Of a DNA stretch of 64,000 bases, positions 62,437 through 64,000 are shown one piece after another; the first letter of the stretch is position 1; every line of letters begins with the position of its first letter. The translations under genes were made by a program, and so were the position numbers. The stretch comes from Streptomyces sp. HSG2 (GTDB lineage Bacteria; Actinomycetota; Actinomycetes; Streptomycetales; Streptomycetaceae), in NCBI RefSeq assembly GCF_016598575.1, contig NZ_CP066801.1, forward strand, positions 372,001 to 436,000, written 5' to 3'. The notes beneath the pieces were generated by a model. That model saw only the letters and a list, made by a program, of their open reading frames with translations. It did not search any database and was not told where the DNA came from.

Positions 62437-63194
62437 CACTTGCCTCGGTTTCCTGGCGGCGGAGCGGAGGACGCGGCCTCGTCCGCGGTGGCGGTGGTGG
62501 TCGGGCGCACGACGCGGGCCAGGGTCTGCTCGACCCGGTCCAGGTGGTGGTTCATGGCGTGCCGGGCGTCGCGGGGGGACCGGTCGGCCAGGGCGAACAG
62601 GACGGCCCGGTGCTCCCGATCGGCCTGGGCTCTCCGCCCGTCCAGCCCGTCGAGGAAGGCGGACTGTCGGGCCAGGGCGTCACGGATCTCCTCGACGACC
62701 CGACGGAAGACCGGGTTGCGGGCCGCCTCGGCGACCGTGAGGTGGAACCGGGTGTCCAGGGCGGCCCAGGTCACGGTGTCGTACTCCCGTTCCATGCGGT
62801 CCAGCAGCCGGGACAGGCCGTCGAGTTGCTCTCCCGTGCGACGCTCGGCCGCGTAGCCGGCCACCGGGACCTCGACGTGGCGGCGGACCTCCATCAGATC
62901 GCTCGCCGCGTAGTCGCCGAAGGTCGGGTCGGCGACGGCGTCGGCCACGACGTAGGTGCCGCTTCCGGTGCGGGACACTGTCAGCCCCAGCGTCTGCAGG
63001 GCCCGCAGTGCCTCCCGGAGCACCGGACGGGAGACCGCCAGACCGCGGCAGAGCTCCGCCTCGGAGGGCAGCCGGTCACCGACGCCGTACTCGCCTCGCT
63101 CGATGGAGCCGCGCAGATGGGCGAGCGCCGACTCCATGGCGCTCGCGCGACGCGGTGGTCCGGGGACACCCGACCGGCTGTCTGACAGGTTCAC
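62436..63194 (-). CDS. GntR-family (FadR/FCD) transcriptional regulator
   Basis: A 252-residue GntR regulator. The winged-helix domain lies at about 20-85 (SALAHLRGSIERGEYGVGDRLPSEAELCRGLAVSRPVLREALRALQTLGLT), with the FCD helical ligand domain behind it: LMEVRRHVEVPVAGYAAERR, DTRFHLTVAEAARNPVF and HRAVLFALADRSPRDARHAMNHHL, whose Asp and His residues bind a metal and often a carboxylate ligand. An aspartate- or asparagine-type ligand would fit the asparaginase it is coupled to (inference). GTG at 63194; a perfect inverted repeat overlaps codons 2-5 and may be its own operator. Confidence 0.9.
   Translation of the reverse strand: MNLSDSRSGVPGPPRRASAMESALAHLRGSIERGEYGVGDRLPSEAELCRGLAVSRPVLREALRALQTLGLTVSRTGSGTYVVADAVADPTFGDYAASDLMEVRRHVEVPVAGYAAERRTGEQLDGLSRLLDRMEREYDTVTWAALDTRFHLTVAEAARNPVFRRVVEEIRDALARQSAFLDGLDGRRAQADREHRAVLFALADRSPRDARHAMNHHLDRVEQTLARVVRPTTTATADEAASSAPPPGNRGK
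63178..63188. promoter_or_regulatory. 11-bp inverted repeat at the start of the FCD regulator gene
   Basis: CTGTC-T-GACAG is a perfect palindrome ending 6 nt from the GTG start, inside the coding sequence. FCD-type GntR proteins often bind sites of the form GTC-x-GAC, so it may be an autoregulatory operator. Confidence 0.4.
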
Positions 63195-63287
63195 GGAGCG
63201 ATGATCGGGCCCCTGAGAAGCGCTGTCAAGCCGCTCTCGCCCGCACCTCGGCGACTCGTTCCCTGCGCGTGCCGACGCCCGGGGCGG

Positions 63288-63662
63288 TCAGCCCCAGAGC
63301 GCACCGGCCAGACCCGCCCCGGCGAACGCCCCGCCGACACCCACGGTGACACTGGTCACGACGTTGGCGGCGGCGAGTCGACCGGCGCCGGTCTCGACCA
63401 GCCGGAGCGTTTCGTAGGAGAAGGTCGAGTAGGTGGTCAGAGCCCCGCACAGCCCGGTACCGAGCAGGAGGATCGGGCCCTGTCCCGCCGCGCCGGAGAG
63501 GGCGGCGCCGGCGAGCACGCCCATGGCGAGGCAGCCGACGGCGTTCACCACGAGGGTCCCCCAGGGGAAGGCCGAGTCGTGCCGGGCCTGGACGGCACGG
63601 TCCACCAGGTAGCGCAGCGGGGCGCCCACAGCGGCCCCGACGACGACCAGCAGCCAGCTCAC
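63288..63662 (-). CDS. crcB: Fluoride ion channel CrcB (Fluc)
   Basis: A 124-residue, four-helix membrane protein. [24 protein letters not shown] (the Asn of the pore) and [17 protein letters not shown] (Thr-rich strand with the phenylalanine boxes) are the Fluc signature. Two such proteins form the dual-topology dimer that exports fluoride; Streptomyces usually has two crcB copies. GTG at 63662 overlaps the DUF190 gene stop as GTGA. The 93-bp gap between crcB and the FCD regulator shows no clear riboswitch; a fluoride riboswitch would lie upstream of the truncated DUF190 gene, outside the window. Confidence 0.92.
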   Translation of the reverse strand: MSWLLVVVGAAVGAPLRYLVDRAVQARHDSAFPWGTLVVNAVGCLAMGVLAGAALSGAAGQGPILLLGTGLCGALTTYSTFSYETLRLVETGAGRLAAANVVTSVTVGVGGAFAGAGLAGALWG

Positions 63663-64000
63663 GACGTTCCCCCCGCACCGCACGTCCGGCGGACGACCTC
63701 GCACGCGTCCGGCACGATCGGACTGTCCTCCACCGGATCGTCCGGTCGCGGGAGGAAGGCCCGCACCCTCGCCTCGTCGTCGACCACGACGATCGCCACG
63801 GGGAGGTCCTCGCTCGGCGACAGCGGTCGATTCGTGCGGATCAGGGAGGAGGCGGCCAAGCCTTCCACCCCCCCGAACACGCTCGCGCCCGCGAGTCCGG
63901 CGGCCCTCGCCCTGTGGACGATCTCCGCGTGGACAGGCCGGTGGTGCCAGGTGTCCCGCTCGCGGACGACGACGGTGAGGCGGAGCGCCGGTTCGGTGCG
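63659..64000 (-). CDS. DUF190 protein (5' end beyond window)
   Basis: Partial: 113 codons are present and the start lies past the right edge. The opening visible part is [30 protein letters not shown], then [10 protein letters not shown] and [18 protein letters not shown], matching the DUF190 (PII-like) domain. DUF190 genes are habitually paired with crcB and their products are thought to bind nucleotides. The GTGA overlap with crcB confirms an operon. Confidence 0.85.
   Translation of the reverse strand, partial: RTEPALRLTVVVRERDTWHHRPVHAEIVHRARAAGLAGASVFGGVEGLAASSLIRTNRPLSPSEDLPVAIVVVDDEARVRAFLPRPDDPVEDSPIVPDACEVVRRTCGAGGTS

Noticed and set aside
63195..63287. Fluoride riboswitch at crcB
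   Set aside because: This stretch is downstream of crcB, which is read leftward, and the upstream side is occupied by the DUF190 gene; no riboswitch can be claimed in the window.

Overview
The window is very GC-rich actinobacterial chromosome and almost certainly Streptomyces. Genes are tightly packed with strong third-position G/C bias, GTG and TTG starts are common, and neighbouring genes often overlap as ATGA, GTGA or TGATG. It holds an NsdA-like developmental regulator, an SPW-repeat protein, a PAS/GAF/SpoIIE phosphatase, and a gene with an in-frame TTA codon (a potential bldA target). I see no rRNA, tRNA, CRISPR array or intact insertion sequence.

Left part, 0.1-10.2 kb: mostly housekeeping and stress genes. 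They are adenosine deaminase, a VOC protein, an SPW membrane protein, a secreted tripeptidyl-aminopeptidase-type hydrolase, a release-factor-like protein, the NsdA-like regulator divergent from a TTA-containing phosphotransferase, a small conserved protein and a tandem universal stress protein. From 10.4 to 26.4 kb lies an acyl-CoA/lipid catabolism region. One side has two thiolase-fold proteins, a double DUF35 protein and an enoyl-CoA hydratase in one operon, divergent from an acyl-CoA ligase. Further on are a second acyl-CoA ligase coupled to a nitronate-monooxygenase-like flavoprotein, two penicillin-recognising hydrolases, a phytoene-desaturase-like oxidase, and a ThDP enzyme coupled to an AhpD/CMD-fold protein.

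Centre, 26.5-47.5 kb: eighteen minus-strand genes, most overlapping by 1-20 nt, form one biosynthetic operon that I cannot match to a known product. Read 5' to 3' they are ABC exporter (ATPase, permease), malonyl-transferase, stand-alone adenylation enzyme, carrier protein, PLP aminotransferase, truncated lantibiotic-dehydratase-like protein, SbnA- and SbnB-type enzymes for 2,3-diaminopropionate, ketoreductase, second carrier protein, dehydratase, GNAT fused to a large unknown region, GcvT-like protein, fused ketosynthase/inactive-ketosynthase, phosphopantetheinyl transferase, condensation-fold acyltransferase and MFS exporter. My reading (inference) is an amino-acid-primed, discrete-enzyme PKS making an unsaturated chain, joined to diaminopropionate and possibly to a tRNA-delivered amino acid. 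No pathway regulator lies inside.

Right part, 48.7-64 kb: a VOC protein, an acyl-CoA dehydrogenase, the PTS-type dihydroxyacetone kinase dhaKLM, a PadR regulator, a FadH-type reductase beside a perfect 38-bp palindrome, the SpoIIE-type phosphatase, a molybdopterin oxidoreductase with its flavin reductase, glutaminase, asparaginase with a GntR/FCD regulator, and the fluoride channel crcB with a truncated DUF190 gene at the right edge.
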